64,000 bases of DNA, from contig NZ_JACBZD010000002.1 in the NCBI RefSeq assembly GCF_013407765.1, positions 630,001-694,000 of the forward strand. The letters are read 5' to 3'. Below the pieces are notes generated by a model that saw nothing but the letters and a program-made list of their open reading frames with translations, was not told the origin of the DNA and searched no databases. Below are positions 34,986 to 45,038 of the stretch, one piece after another (positions within the stretch are counted from its first letter, which is position 1; each line of letters opens with the position of its first letter). The position numbers were made by a program, and so were the translations under genes. The DNA is from Allostreptomyces psammosilenae. GTDB lineage: Bacteria > Actinomycetota > Actinomycetes > Streptomycetales > Streptomycetaceae.

Positions 34986-35327
34986 TCACTGCCCCGTGCC
35001 GTTCGGCCCGCCCGCGCCGTTGGGACCCCCCGCGCCGTTCGGCCCGTCCGCCTCCCGCTCCGCCGCCAGCACCGCGTCCAGCCGCGCCCGGGCGCCCTCC
35101 AGCCGGCTCCGGCAGAGCGCCGCCAGCTCCTCCCCGCGCTCCCACAGCCGCAGCGACTCCTCCAGCGGGACGCCGCCCACCTCCAGCCGCCGCACCACGT
35201 CCAGCAGCTCGTCGCGCGCCTGCTCGTAGCTGAGCGCCTCGCCCGCCGCCTCGCCCGCGGCCTGGGCCGCCTCGCTGGCGGCCCGCTCACGCCGCTCCCG
35301 CTGTCCCTGCTCCTGTGCCTTCGCCAT
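34986..35327 (-). CDS. xseB: Exodeoxyribonuclease VII small subunit
   Basis: Small subunit of 113 residues. The helical core LSYEQARDELLDVVRRLEVGGVPLEESLRLWERGEELAALCRSRLEGARARLD is the family signature. It is flanked by a charged N-terminus and a C-terminal repeat of Pro-Asn-Gly-Ala-Gly-Gly units. XseB binds XseA to form the enzyme that degrades single-stranded DNA to short oligonucleotides. The start is ATG 35325-35327, 7 nt after TACCCT (35335-35340) with no ribosome binding site. It may therefore have its own promoter although it lies only 37 bp behind xseA. Confidence 0.93.
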   Translation of the reverse strand: MAKAQEQGQRERRERAASEAAQAAGEAAGEALSYEQARDELLDVVRRLEVGGVPLEESLRLWERGEELAALCRSRLEGARARLDAVLAAEREADGPNGAGGPNGAGGPNGTGQ

Positions 35328-35364
35328 GCCGGCCAGGGTAGAAGACGGCACGGACGGCCCAGGC

Positions 35365-36693
35365 TCAGTCGCCGCCGGAGCCCTCCGCCTCCGGCCGCGC
35401 GCCCCCGTCCCCGGAGCCCGCGTCGCCCGCCCCCGCGTCGCCGGCACCCGCCGCCGCGTGGCCGCCAGTGCCCGCACCCCCGCCGCCGTCGGCCACCAGC
35501 ACCGCGAACTCACCGCCCGACACCCGGGCGCGCAGCCGCTCGTCGCCCGCCAGCACCCCCGGATCCCGCACCACCGCCCCGTCCGCCCGCTGCAGCACGG
35601 CGTAACCGCGCTCCAACGTGGCCGCCGGCGACAGCGCCAGCACCCGCGCCCGGGTGTGCTCCAGCCCGTGCAGCTCCCGGTCCAGCAGGTGGTCCAGCAC
35701 CCGGCGCGCCCGGTCCACCAGCCGGTCGGTCTCCTCCGCGCGGTCCCGCAGCATCCGGTGCGGATCCGCCAGCACCGGCCGGCTGCGCAGGGCCGCCAGG
35801 CCGTGCGCCTCGCGGTCCAGCAGCGCCGCCAGGCAGCGCCGACCGCGCTCGCGCAGCTGCGCCACCCGGTGCAGCTCCTCGGAGACGTCCGGCACCACCT
35901 TCTTGGCGGCGTCGGTCGGGGTGGAGGCGCGCAGGTCGGCGACCAGGTCGAGCAGCGGCGAGTCCGGCTCGTGGCCGATGGCGCTGACCACCGGCGTGCG
36001 GCAGTCGGCCACCGCCCGCACCAACTGCTCGTCGGAGAACGGCAGCAGGTCCTCGACGCTGCCCCCGCCGCGCGCCACGATGATCACCTCCACCGCCTCC
36101 AGCGCGTCCAGCTCCCGCACGGCGGCGATCACCTGCGGCACGGCGTGCACGCCCTGCACGGCCACGTTGCGCACCTCGAAGCGCACCGCCGGCCAGCGCT
36201 TGCGGGCGTTCTCCAGCACGTCCCGCTCGGCGGCCGAGGCCCGTCCGCAGACCAGGCCCACCACGCCGGGCAGGAACGGCAGCGGGCGCTTGCGCTCGGC
36301 GGCGAACAGGCCCTCGGCGGCCAGCGTCCGGCGCAGCCGCTCCAGGCGGGCCAGGAGTTCCCCGATGCCGACCAGGCGGATCTCCACGGCGCGCAGCGAG
36401 AGCTGCCCCCGCGCCCGGTACCACTCCGGCTTGGCGTGCACGATGACCCGGGCGCCCTGCTCCACCGAGTCGGCGACGCCGTCGAAGATCTCCCGGTAGC
36501 AGGTCACCGTGATGGAGACGTCGGCCGAGGTGTCGCGCAGCGTCATGAAGACCATGGAGGCGCCGGGGCGGCGGCTGACCTGGGTGACCTGCCCCTCCAC
36601 CCAGACCGCGCCGAGCCGGTCGATCCACTGCCCGATCAGCTCGCTGACCCGTCCGACCCGGATGGGGTGCTCCGCCGAGGTCTCAAGTGCCAT
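35365..36693 (-). CDS. xseA: Exodeoxyribonuclease VII large subunit
   Basis: Catalytic subunit of 442 residues. The N-terminal OB-fold is about 10-100 ([41 protein letters not shown]). The catalytic region contains [87 protein letters not shown], then a long helical arm. The last 40 residues are Gly/Ala-rich. The start is ATG 36691-36693, 7 nt after TACGCT (36701-36706), without a ribosome site, so it looks leaderless. It forms a pair with xseB and is divergent from ispH. Confidence 0.95.
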   Translation of the reverse strand: MALETSAEHPIRVGRVSELIGQWIDRLGAVWVEGQVTQVSRRPGASMVFMTLRDTSADVSITVTCYREIFDGVADSVEQGARVIVHAKPEWYRARGQLSLRAVEIRLVGIGELLARLERLRRTLAAEGLFAAERKRPLPFLPGVVGLVCGRASAAERDVLENARKRWPAVRFEVRNVAVQGVHAVPQVIAAVRELDALEAVEVIIVARGGGSVEDLLPFSDEQLVRAVADCRTPVVSAIGHEPDSPLLDLVADLRASTPTDAAKKVVPDVSEELHRVAQLRERGRRCLAALLDREAHGLAALRSRPVLADPHRMLRDRAEETDRLVDRARRVLDHLLDRELHGLEHTRARVLALSPAATLERGYAVLQRADGAVVRDPGVLAGDERLRARVSGGEFAVLVADGGGGAGTGGHAAAGAGDAGAGDAGSGDGGARPEAEGSGGD

Positions 36694-36790
36694 GGCGCCG
36701 AGCGTAGCCCGCCCCTCGGACGGCCGGCGGCGGCTTCGGCCGCGCGGGCCGCCGGGCGAGCGGGGTGCGGGCCGCGGGGTGCGCGGGGGT

Positions 36791-36837
36791 GAGCGGGGCG
36801 CTGGGGTGCGCGGGCGCGAGCGGGGCGCTGGGGTGCG
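36791..36837. repeat. 27-bp-period G-rich tandem repeat between xseA and ispH
   Basis: GAGCGGGGCGCTGGGGTGCG occurs at 36791-36810 and 36818-36837; a more distant copy begins at about 36758. The G-runs lie on the ispH sense strand in the divergent promoter region. Confidence 0.75.
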
Positions 36838-36898
36838 TGGGATGGGGCGCCACGCCGTCCGCCGCGGCGAAGGGGCCTCCACCCGTACGATGGGACGC

Positions 36899-37864
36899 AT
36901 GTCTTCCACGCGTCGCGTCCTGCTCGCCGCCCCCCGTGGTTACTGCGCGGGGGTGGACCGTGCCGTCATCACCGTGGAGAAGGCGCTGGCCCTCTACGGC
37001 CCGCCGATCTACGTCCGCAAGGAGATCGTGCACAACAAGTACGTGGTGGCCACGCTCCGCGAGAAGGGCGCGATCTTCGTCGACGAGACGGAGGAGGTGC
37101 CCGAGGGCGCCATCGTGATCTTCTCCGCCCACGGCGTCGCCCCGATCGTGCACGAGGAGGCCGCCGCGCGGAACCTCCGCACCATCGACGCCACCTGCCC
37201 GCTGGTCACCAAGGTGCACAACGAGGCCAAGCGGTTCGCCAGGGAGGACTACGACATCCTGCTGATCGGCCACGAGGGCCACGAGGAGGTCATCGGCACC
37301 TCCGGCGAGGCCCCCGAGCACATCACCCTGGTCGACGGCCCGGACGACGTGGAGAACGTCGAGGTGCGCGACCCCTCCAAGGTCGTCTGGCTCTCCCAGA
37401 CCACGCTGTCGGTCGACGAGACCAACGCCACCGTCGACCGGCTGAAGCAGAAGTTCCCCCTGCTCATCGACCCTCCGAGCGACGACATCTGCTACGCGAC
37501 GCAGAACCGCCAGGTGGCCGTGAAGCAGATCGCGGCCGAGTCCGACCTGGTGATCGTGGTGGGCTCGCGCAACTCCTCCAACTCGGTCCGGCTGGCCGAG
37601 GTGGCCCTGGAGGCCGGCGCCGGCGCCTCGCACCTGGTCGACGGCGCGGAGGAGATCGAGGAGTCCTGGCTGGAGGGCGTCGGCACGGTCGGCGTGACCA
37701 GCGGCGCCTCCGTCCCCGAGGTGCTGGTCGACGGCGTGCTGCGGTACCTCGCCGAGCACGGCTTCGGGCAGGTGGAGGTGGTGACCTCCGCGGAGGAGCG
37801 CCTTCAGTTCTCGCTGCCCAAGGAGCTCCGCCGCGACCTGCGCGCGGCCGAACCGGTCGGCTGA
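36899..37864 (+). CDS. ispH: 4-hydroxy-3-methylbut-2-enyl diphosphate reductase
   Basis: Last enzyme of the MEP isoprenoid pathway, 321 residues, producing IPP and DMAPP with a [4Fe-4S] cluster. The three cluster cysteines are C16 (APRGYCAGV), C100 ([10 protein letters not shown]) and C198 (CYATQNRQ). The substrate-binding histidines lie in FSAHGVAP and LIGHEGHEE, and SRNSSNS is also conserved. The start is ATG 36899, 7 nt after TACGAT (36886-36891) without a ribosome site, so it is probably leaderless; ATG 36890 lies within the proposed promoter. It supplies precursors for the prenyl transferase encoded at 6902. Divergent from xseA. Confidence 0.96.
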   Translation: MSSTRRVLLAAPRGYCAGVDRAVITVEKALALYGPPIYVRKEIVHNKYVVATLREKGAIFVDETEEVPEGAIVIFSAHGVAPIVHEEAAARNLRTIDATCPLVTKVHNEAKRFAREDYDILLIGHEGHEEVIGTSGEAPEHITLVDGPDDVENVEVRDPSKVVWLSQTTLSVDETNATVDRLKQKFPLLIDPPSDDICYATQNRQVAVKQIAAESDLVIVVGSRNSSNSVRLAEVALEAGAGASHLVDGAEEIEESWLEGVGTVGVTSGASVPEVLVDGVLRYLAEHGFGQVEVVTSAEERLQFSLPKELRRDLRAAEPVG

Positions 37865-38131
37865 GCGAACCTTCGCCCCTGGCGGGGGAATCTCCCCGCC
37901 TTTTCCAAGATCACGTTCTGGCTCGCCAGTTGAGATGACGGCCCGTCGGTATTCTGCCGGCGGGCCGTCGTGTGTTCCGGATCCCACGGGGTAGGCCTCG
38001 GTGAAGCCGGACATAGCGGATAAACCGTGCGTTTACTTCTTGGAAACTGCGACCGGGGGTGTCGCATCATGCGTTAAAGACGTAGATTTTCCTCGCACAC
38101 TCATCCGGCAACTGGCTTACAAGGGGCAAAG

Positions 38132-38884
38132 GTGAACGTACTCGGCATCGACATCGGCGGGTCCGGCATCAAGGGCGCGCCGGTCGATCTCGACCGTGGC
38201 GACCTGATCACCGAGCGCTTCAAGGTCCTGACCCCCAAGCCCTCCACGCCGGAGGCGGTCACGGACGCGGTCCGCCAGGTCGTGGAGCACTTCGAGTGGA
38301 CCGGCCCGGTCGGCATCACCTTCCCCGGCGTCGTGGTGGACGGGGTGACCCGCTCGGCGGCCAACGTCGACAAGTCGTGGATCGGCTTCCACGCCGCGGA
38401 GACCTTCTCCAAGACCATCGACCTGCCCGTCACCATGCTCAACGACGCGGACGCCGCCGGCGTCGCCGAGATGGCCTTCGGCGCGGGCAAGGGCCACCGC
38501 GGCCTCGCCCTGATGCTCACCTTCGGCACCGGCATCGGCTCGGCGCTCTTCGTGGACGGCACCCTCGTCCCCAACACCGAGCTCGGCCACCTGGAGCTGG
38601 ACGGCTACGACGCCGAGAAGCGGGCCTCCTCCGCGGTCAAGGACAACGAGGAGCTCAGCTACCCCGAGTGGGCGGAGCGCGTGGAGCGCTACCTGCAGCA
38701 CGTCGAGATGCTGTTCTCCCCGACCCGGATCATCATCGGGGGCGGCATCAGCCGGAAGTGGGACAAGTTCATCCCGCTGCTCAAGGGCATCCAGGCGGAG
38801 ATCGTCCCCGCCGACCTGCGCAACAACGCCGGAATCGTCGGCGCCGCCATGGCGGCCGCCAGCGCCCAGCGCAGCGCCGAGTAA
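38132..38884 (+). CDS. ppgK: Polyphosphate glucokinase (ROK family)
   Basis: Cytosolic kinase of 250 residues that phosphorylates glucose with polyphosphate or ATP. The phosphate-1 motif is LGIDIGGSGIKGAPVDL. PVGITFPGVVVDGV, the catalytic Asp in MLNDADAAGVAEMAFG, LTFGTGIGSALFVDG and the glucose-binding Glu/His segment NTELGHLELDG follow. SPTRIIIGGGISRKWDKFIPLL is the distinguishing PpgK end. The GTG start (38132) is preceded by AAGGGGCAAAG. The 267-bp gap to ispH has an AT-richer stretch around 38020-38095, suitable for a promoter. Confidence 0.95.
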   Translation: MNVLGIDIGGSGIKGAPVDLDRGDLITERFKVLTPKPSTPEAVTDAVRQVVEHFEWTGPVGITFPGVVVDGVTRSAANVDKSWIGFHAAETFSKTIDLPVTMLNDADAAGVAEMAFGAGKGHRGLALMLTFGTGIGSALFVDGTLVPNTELGHLELDGYDAEKRASSAVKDNEELSYPEWAERVERYLQHVEMLFSPTRIIIGGGISRKWDKFIPLLKGIQAEIVPADLRNNAGIVGAAMAAASAQRSAE

Positions 38885-39010
38885 CGTTCCGCCCCCGTGG
38901 CGGTCCGCGGGCGGGTCCACACCCAGGCCCGCCCCACCGCACCCCCCGCCACACCGCCCGCCGCGTCGTCGCCCCTGACCCCAGGGGCGCCGGCCCCCAG
39001 GCCCCTACCC

Positions 39011-39050
39011 CCGGAACCTGACCACCGGGCCCGGAACCTGACCACCAGGC
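39011..39050. repeat. 20-bp tandem duplication
   Basis: CCGGAACCTGACCACCGGGC at 39011-39030 is repeated at 39031-39050 with a single change, in the gap between convergent ppgK and DUF6542 genes. Confidence 0.8.
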
Positions 39051-39073
39051 CCCCGACCCCCGGGCCCCGACCC

Positions 39074-39847
39074 TCAGGCCTGCCGCCGCCCCCCGCGCGC
39101 CCCGCCCGACTGGGCCGCATGGGTCTGCGCCTGGGCGTGCGCCTGTGCCTGAGCCGCCCTGCGGGCCGCCACCCGCAGCGCGCGCCGGCGCAGCAGCGCC
39201 AGCAGCACGCACACCGCCGTGCCCCCGTACAGCCAGCCCGCCAGCTCGCTCAGCGCGCTCACCAGGGCCAGCACCCGCCCGGCCAGGCCAGCGCCGCCCG
39301 AGGTAGCCACCAGGGCCAGGGCGAAGGCCAGCGGCGCCGCGATCGGCGCGGCGGCCAGGTCCGCGTCCCGCACCCGCGCCGCGCACCAGGCGCTGGTCAG
39401 CACGAACACCAGCCCGAAGAGCACCCCGGGCCCGTCGAACACCAGCCGGTCCAGCCAGGCCGCGCCCACCGACACCAGCACGAGCAGCACGCCGACACCG
39501 GACGGCGTCAGCCGCACCGGCGCCGGCCGCCGTCCCCCCGCCGGCCGCTGACCCACCGGCCGCCGACCGCCCCCCGTGCCCCCGCCGCGCGACTCCATCC
39601 CCGCTCCCCCCTTGGCTCCCCCCTTGCCGGCACGCTCCCGCGGGCCGGCCTCCCCCGCCGCGTTCTCCGCCCGCCGCCGCGGGCGCGCCAGCATGGCCGC
39701 GGAAGCCCCCGACGGCCGCGGCAGGGCACCCTGCGCCTGCCGCACGCCCCGCGGCCCTCGCGCGGGCCGAGCAACCAGGCTCTCGGGGGGCGGCGGCATC
39801 GGGGGGATGGATGCGGTCTCACGTCCGGCGGTACGTCGTTGCTCCAC
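39074..39847 (-). CDS. DUF6542-type membrane protein
   Basis: Protein of 257 residues. The first roughly 115 residues are Arg/Gly/Pro-rich and likely disordered. Four hydrophobic segments follow (RLTPSGVGVLLVLVSVGAAWLDRLV; VLFGLVFVLTSAWCAARV; AAPIAAPLAFALALVAT; LVSALSELAGWLYGGTAVCVLLALL), and the end is Ala/Gln/His-rich. This is the usual layout of the uncharacterised DUF6542 proteins of Streptomyces. The start is GTG 39845-39847, 6 nt after TACGTT (39854-39859), with no ribosome binding site. It is divergent from ychF. No function is known. Confidence 0.8.
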   Translation of the reverse strand: MEQRRTAGRETASIPPMPPPPESLVARPARGPRGVRQAQGALPRPSGASAAMLARPRRRAENAAGEAGPRERAGKGGAKGGAGMESRGGGTGGGRRPVGQRPAGGRRPAPVRLTPSGVGVLLVLVSVGAAWLDRLVFDGPGVLFGLVFVLTSAWCAARVRDADLAAAPIAAPLAFALALVATSGGAGLAGRVLALVSALSELAGWLYGGTAVCVLLALLRRRALRVAARRAAQAQAHAQAQTHAAQSGGARGGRRQA

Positions 39848-40096
39848 GCCCCCAACGTACGTTCCCCGTCCCGGCCACCCGCGACGGCGCGACACGACAG
39901 GCCCGGGCGTCACCCGAATTGTCGGCAAAGATCCTCACCGGATCTTCGGCCCGGACGGCCGCCCCCGTCCCGCCTCCGGTCGGCCGCGCGGAGCGCGGGG
40001 ATGCCCCGGGCGAAGTCGTAGACTTGACGGTCGGCCCTGGCCGCCGCGTCGGCGAAGGCCACCTCCGCGCCGTCACTGACCACGGGAAGTCGCCAC

Positions 40097-41157
<1,061 letters not shown>

Positions 41158-41170
<13 letters not shown>

Positions 41171-41193
41171 GCGGACGAGGTGGCACCACGTCG
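41158..41193 (+). repeat. Left direct repeat of the ychF island (putative attL)
   Basis: CTTCAACGTCTGAGCGGAC (41158-41176) is identical to 44908-44926. Similarity continues to 41193/44943, 36 bp with 4 single mismatches in total. The left copy holds the last ychF codons (Phe-Asn-Val-stop). The offset is exactly 3,750 bp. Such repeats at a conserved gene end are typical of site-specific integration. Confidence 0.75.
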
Positions 41194-41220
41194 GCGGCGT
41201 GACAAACCGTAGTGAGATGT

Positions 41221-41248
41221 GGGGTCCGACTCTTCGGAGTCGGACCCC
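41221..41248 (+). terminator. Terminator after ychF, inside the island
   Basis: Perfect 12-bp arms (41221-41232 and 41237-41248) closed by a TTCG tetraloop, 50 bp past the ychF stop. Because it lies inside the left direct repeat, it belongs to the inserted segment and insulates the island genes from ychF transcription. Confidence 0.85.
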
Positions 41249-41268
41249 TGGTGTGTCCCGCCTCGTCC

Positions 41269-41274
41269 TATGAT
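41269..41274 (+). promoter_or_regulatory. -10 box of the island operon
   Basis: TATGAT lies 7 nt before the GTG at 41282 and is the best -10 match among the leaderless genes in this window. It would start transcription at the first codon of the HEPN-like gene. Confidence 0.5.
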
Positions 41275-41281
41275 CCCTTGG

Positions 41282-41794
41282 GTGTCGGGGACTTCAGGAA
41301 CATCATCGGGATCTTCGTCAACGGCTTCGGCTGAGCACCACTATGCTCATGCCGCCGGTCGGCACTACAGGGACGCTATCTACCTCCAGGACGGCGGCCG
41401 CCTGCCTAACGCCGATTACCACTTCGGCTTCGCGGTGGAGTGCGCCCTGAAGAGTCTGTTGCTCAGGTTCACGGTCGCCACCATGGCCCCCAAGAAGCAG
41501 GGGAAGCCTGCAGTGAAACCCTGGGTGCCGGATCCGATCACGGGCAGAGTGAGCCATGAGTACGGCCATTTGCCGTGGGTCGCGGCCGATGTCGCTCTGC
41601 TGACGCATGGGCGGTCCGCGGCACGGTTGTCGGCCGCACTGGGGAACCTCACTGCCTTCGACTCGTGGTCAGTCGACCAGCGTTACCTCGACGGGGCCGG
41701 AGTTGTCGAAGCCGATGTGTTGCAGCGGCGTACCGTGGCGCAAGAGATCCTCGTCCTGCACGAGCAGGCCCTGATCACCGGAAGGCTCCAGTGA
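41282..41794 (+). CDS. HEPN-like protein, first gene of the three-gene island
   Basis: All-helical protein of about 170 residues. HYAHAAGRHYRDAIYLQDGGR, LPNADYHFGFAVECALKSLL, the central HEYGHLPWVAADV and the late WSVDQRYLDG then QRRTVAQEILVLHEQAL follow the pattern of stand-alone HEPN proteins. An Rx6H combination (GRVSHEYGH) could be the ribonuclease motif of HEPN toxins, but its placement is not typical enough to be sure. The start is GTG 41282 after TATGAT; ATG 41270 is possible. Its stop overlaps the GTG start of the KGGVGR ATPase gene (GTGA at 41791), so the two are coupled. HEPN proteins in conflict systems are usually RNA-cleaving effectors or their scaffolds; the role here is inferred. 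Confidence 0.7.
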   Translation: MSGTSGTSSGSSSTASAEHHYAHAAGRHYRDAIYLQDGGRLPNADYHFGFAVECALKSLLLRFTVATMAPKKQGKPAVKPWVPDPITGRVSHEYGHLPWVAADVALLTHGRSAARLSAALGNLTAFDSWSVDQRYLDGAGVVEADVLQRRTVAQEILVLHEQALITGRLQ

Positions 41795-43176
41795 ATCTGC
41801 CTCCTGCCCCGGTCCGGTTCGACGACGCCCGCCCCCGTGCCCTGGCCATCGCCTACGACGTGGCTGCCGAAGGCATGGAGGTGCTGCTCGTACGGGATGT
41901 GTTGGGCCGTTTCGCGCTCGTGGTCGACGACCGCGAGAGGGATGTGCCGGCTGACCGGGTGCTCGCTTGGAGTGAACGGCTCACCTCAGACCTGCAGCGG
42001 TACGCCGCTGACAGGCCTCTGCTTCGTGCCTCGGGGCTGTTTTCGGCCGACGCCCTGCTCGGCTCCGAGCGTGCCCAGCCGGCCCCGCGGCGCGTACCAG
42101 CCGGTGGCTACGGCAGTGTCCGTCTGCTGGACAACACCGTGGTGGGGGAGGACTGGGCCCAGGTGTCCACTCCAACTGCCGAGAGGGACGGCTCGCGCAC
42201 CCACCGCACCGCCTTGTACGGATTCAAGGGTGGCGTCGGTCGGACCACGGCTACCGCTGTCCTCGCCCGTCACCTCGCCGACCGGGGACATGTCGTCCTC
42301 GTTGTGGACCTAGATCTGGAGTCTCCGGGCGCTGGCCCTCTCCTGGCCGCCGGGGCGCGCCTGCCCCGACACGGCATCGTCGACCAACTCGTCGAGGCCG
42401 CCGTGGGCAACGCGGACGGACTGGAATTGGTGGCCCCGAGCGGGTACGCACCTCGTGGTGGCTGGGGGGAGCTATGGGTGGCCCCGGCACGCGGCCGGGG
42501 CACCGACGAATGCCCTTACTCCTATGTCGACAAGCTCAACAGGGTGTATGCCGATATTCCCGGCATGGACTTCGCTGACCGCCTGGCTGCCGCGGTTCGT
42601 ACCTGCGAGGACGCCGTAGCCTGGGAGGGTGAGAGCGGCCGCCGTCCCGATGTGGTCCTCCTCGACAGTCGGGCTGGGATCCATGACATCGCCGCTGTCA
42701 CTATCTCTCGACTCTGTGACCTCGCCCTGCTTTTCGGCGCGGACAACAGCCAGACCTGGGGTGGATACGGAGACCTGTTCGCGGCCTGGCATTCCTCCGG
42801 GCAGGCCCGTGCGATTCGGGAAAAACTCCGCATGGTCGCCTCCATGGTCCCGGACTCGCCGCAGCGCCCTATGAGCGCCTATCTGGAGTCGTTCCGCGAA
42901 CACTCCTGGGAGTGCTTCTCGCTCCTGTACGACGACGACGTGCCGGAGCCGGAGACCGGTCGGCTTATTCCCGGAGCCTTCTCCCCGTCGCTGGAGGACG
43001 ATTCGGCCCCGCACCACCCGATCCCCATCCTGTTCGAGCCCGGCCTGGTGGGCCTGGATGCGGACAGCGCGCCCGGCTGGCAGGACCGCGCCTTCGTGCG
43101 TGCCGCCTACCGTGACTTCCTGACCACCGCAACACTCTTGATCACTGCCGACCCGCAGAGCGACGAAGGACCCTGA
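41791..43176 (+). CDS. KGGVGR-variant ParA/MinD-type ATPase, second island gene
   Basis: Protein of 461 residues. Residues 1-130 form an N-terminal region of unknown fold (PVRFDDARPRALAIAYDVAAEGMEVLLVRD, RFALVVDDRERDVPADRVL). The SIMIBI/ParA-like ATPase begins with YGFKGGVGRTTATAVLARHLA at residue 143. The deviant Walker A keeps the signature Lys146, but the usual P-loop Lys is Arg151. Next are VLVVDLDLESPGAG and a Walker B-like VVLLDSRAGIHD, then LFGADNSQTWGGY. I recall this as a family distinguished by its KGGVGR motif, found near nucleases and HEPN proteins in variable regions; no role is established. It overlaps the HEPN-like gene by 4 nt and the next gene by 1 nt (TGATG). Codon use is more relaxed than in ychF. 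Confidence 0.78.
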   Translation: MNLPPAPVRFDDARPRALAIAYDVAAEGMEVLLVRDVLGRFALVVDDRERDVPADRVLAWSERLTSDLQRYAADRPLLRASGLFSADALLGSERAQPAPRRVPAGGYGSVRLLDNTVVGEDWAQVSTPTAERDGSRTHRTALYGFKGGVGRTTATAVLARHLADRGHVVLVVDLDLESPGAGPLLAAGARLPRHGIVDQLVEAAVGNADGLELVAPSGYAPRGGWGELWVAPARGRGTDECPYSYVDKLNRVYADIPGMDFADRLAAAVRTCEDAVAWEGESGRRPDVVLLDSRAGIHDIAAVTISRLCDLALLFGADNSQTWGGYGDLFAAWHSSGQARAIREKLRMVASMVPDSPQRPMSAYLESFREHSWECFSLLYDDDVPEPETGRLIPGAFSPSLEDDSAPHHPIPILFEPGLVGLDADSAPGWQDRAFVRAAYRDFLTTATLLITADPQSDEGP

Positions 43177-44648
43177 TGACGACCGCAATGGGCGCAGAGG
43201 AATACCGCGAGCTGCTTTCGGCAGCGCTGCCCGAGGCGACGGACGCCGACACGCTCCTTCCGAACCTGCACACCTTGTTCACTCCGGACAGCCACCGTGT
43301 GGCGCTCTACGTCGACAGCACCGTGGTACGCGGCGGGCGAGGCGTAGGCAAGACTTTCTGGTATCGCTCGCTACTCGATGAGACTCTGCGGCAGGTCGCC
43401 GCCGAGGAGTACAGCATCGATCGGCTGCGCCGGCTCACCGTCTCCCCCGGGTACGGGGCGGCCGTCGAGCCGGAACTGTACCCAGGCACGGGCGTCCTTC
43501 GGCAGCTAGTGGAGGAGCGCGTGCGGCCCTACGACCTGTGGTACGCCGTGCTGCTGACGGCCCTCGGCCAGTCCGAGCTGCGCGATCTTCCGGATTGGCG
43601 CGACCGCGTCGCCTGGGTCCGCAGCAACCCTGGCGCGGCGGAACGCACGGTGCAACAGGCTGATCGGGCGGCGCAGCAGGACGGCATCACCCACCTGGTG
43701 ATCTTCGATGCTCTGGAGCATCTCCACCGGGTTCGTGCCCAGGCCGACCGCCTTGTCGGCGGCATCTTGGAACTCGCTCTTGCTATGCGCCTAGGCACGC
43801 GTAACATCCGCTGCAAGGTGTTCATCCGCCCCGACATGTTCGACGGCGCGCTCCTCCAATTCCCCGACGCCTCCAAGCTGACGGCCAACGCCGCCAGTCT
43901 GACCTGGTCCAATGCCAACCTGTACGGACTGCTCTTTCACTACATGGGCAACCACGACAGTGAGTATGCAGAACGCTTCCGTGGTCTCACGGACGGTTGG
44001 GAAACCGACGCCTTCGGCCGCCGCCACATTCCGCCCGCGCTGCTCAGGGGCGATGAACGCTATCAGGCTGAGCAGTTCGCGCGGATCGCCGGCCCTTACA
44101 TGGGTGCTAACTACCGCAAGGGCAATACCTACACTTGGCTGCCCAACCATCTGATGGACGGTGTTGAGCAGGTCAGCCCGCGCAGCTTCCTCAGTGCCTT
44201 GAACAAGGCGGTCGCTGAGACGCGTGGTACATACGCGGGCCATGAGTACGCCCTACACCACGAGGGCATCCGCCGAGGGGTGCAGATCGCCTCCGAGACC
44301 CGGGTGCGGGAGGTCGGCGAGGACATGCCGTGGGTGCGCTTGGCTGTTGATCCGCTGGCCGGCCGACAAGTCCCTATTGATCAGGACATGGTCACGCAGC
44401 TGTGGCGCGATGCACGGCTGACCGACCTCCTGCGCGAGGAGGCGGAGAGGTATGACGTCGGGGGCGAGGAGGACACTGTCGTCCGCACCGGCCCCCGCTA
44501 TCCGGACGACCCGGACCGCCTGATCGAGGAACTGATCGCCCTCGGCGTGATGCGCCGCCGCCGCGACGGACGCATCGACCTGCCAGACGTGTACCGGATC
44601 GCCTTCAACATCGGCCGCAAGGGTGGAGTGCCGAGGGTGGCGGGCTGA
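43176..44648 (+). CDS. P-loop NTPase (Sll1717/STAND-like), third island gene
   Basis: Protein of 490 residues. Walker A GGRGVGKTFWYRSLL has Lys59, Walker B is THLVIFDALEHL (Asp178), and a following arginine-rich strand RCKVFIRPDMFD resembles the sensor segment of STAND/KAP-like ATPases. The C-terminal half is helical (VSPRSFLSALNKAV, LRDLLREEAERYDV-like) and ends in a winged-helix-like stretch (RLIEELIALGVMRRRRDGRIDLPDVYRIAFNIGRKG). This is the layout of orphan ATPases that I associate with the Sll1717 family, which act as sensor or switch modules next to effectors. No nuclease or protease motif was seen in it. ATG 43176 shares one base with the preceding stop, so all three genes form one operon. 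Confidence 0.75.
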   Translation: MTTAMGAEEYRELLSAALPEATDADTLLPNLHTLFTPDSHRVALYVDSTVVRGGRGVGKTFWYRSLLDETLRQVAAEEYSIDRLRRLTVSPGYGAAVEPELYPGTGVLRQLVEERVRPYDLWYAVLLTALGQSELRDLPDWRDRVAWVRSNPGAAERTVQQADRAAQQDGITHLVIFDALEHLHRVRAQADRLVGGILELALAMRLGTRNIRCKVFIRPDMFDGALLQFPDASKLTANAASLTWSNANLYGLLFHYMGNHDSEYAERFRGLTDGWETDAFGRRHIPPALLRGDERYQAEQFARIAGPYMGANYRKGNTYTWLPNHLMDGVEQVSPRSFLSALNKAVAETRGTYAGHEYALHHEGIRRGVQIASETRVREVGEDMPWVRLAVDPLAGRQVPIDQDMVTQLWRDARLTDLLREEAERYDVGGEEDTVVRTGPRYPDDPDRLIEELIALGVMRRRRDGRIDLPDVYRIAFNIGRKGGVPRVAG

Positions 44649-44658
44649 GGCTTAGCCA

Positions 44659-44742
44659 TCATCCAGACGCTTCGGTGCCCTTCTCGAAGGCGTAGAGGCT
44701 GATGAGGAAGGTCCAGAAGAAGCACAGGAACAGCCTTGGGTA
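44659..44742 (-). pseudogene. Possible relic of a membrane protein gene end
   Basis: A minus-strand frame of 27 codons between two stops reads LFLCFFWTFLISLYAFEKGTEASG, which looks like a last transmembrane helix and tail. It has no start codon and no upstream continuation. It lies between the P-loop gene and the right direct repeat. This could be chance. Confidence 0.25.
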
Positions 44743-44907
44743 TCAGGGAGGGATGGCGGGCGGTCCCAGTTTGGGCGTACGTCCTCCAAAGCCGAGGAGC
44801 CTCAGGGTCGTGTAGTGCTGGGATCGCACTCCCTTGTGGGGACGGTGCTGGACTTCTACGTCACGTCCACGTGTGCGCAGGTGACGGCTCCGTGTTAGAC
44901 ATCCCTC

Positions 44908-44943
44908 CTTCAACGTCTGAGCGGACCAGGTGACACCCTGTCG
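44908..44943 (+). repeat. Right direct repeat of the ychF island (putative attR)
   Basis: Near-copy of 41158-41193 that encodes the same Phe-Asn-Val-stop as the end of ychF but is not attached to any ychF-like upstream sequence. The first 19 bases are identical and four mismatches lie in the rest. It marks the downstream border of the atypical segment. Confidence 0.75.
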
Positions 44944-45038
44944 CTGAACCGGCGAACGTGTGGATCGGAAGAGGCCGTGCTCCGTGCTCCAGGGAACATG
45001 GCCCCTTCCGCGTTCGCGTGCCGAGTCGGTGCCGGCTC

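Larger units (their letters stand above)
44649..45038. other. Right end of the island and flank
   Basis: 390 bp without an intact gene. It holds the membrane-protein relic (44659-44742), the right direct repeat (44908-44943) and 95 bp of flank before the Uma2 gene end. No integrase or transposase fragment can be recognised. Confidence 0.5.
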
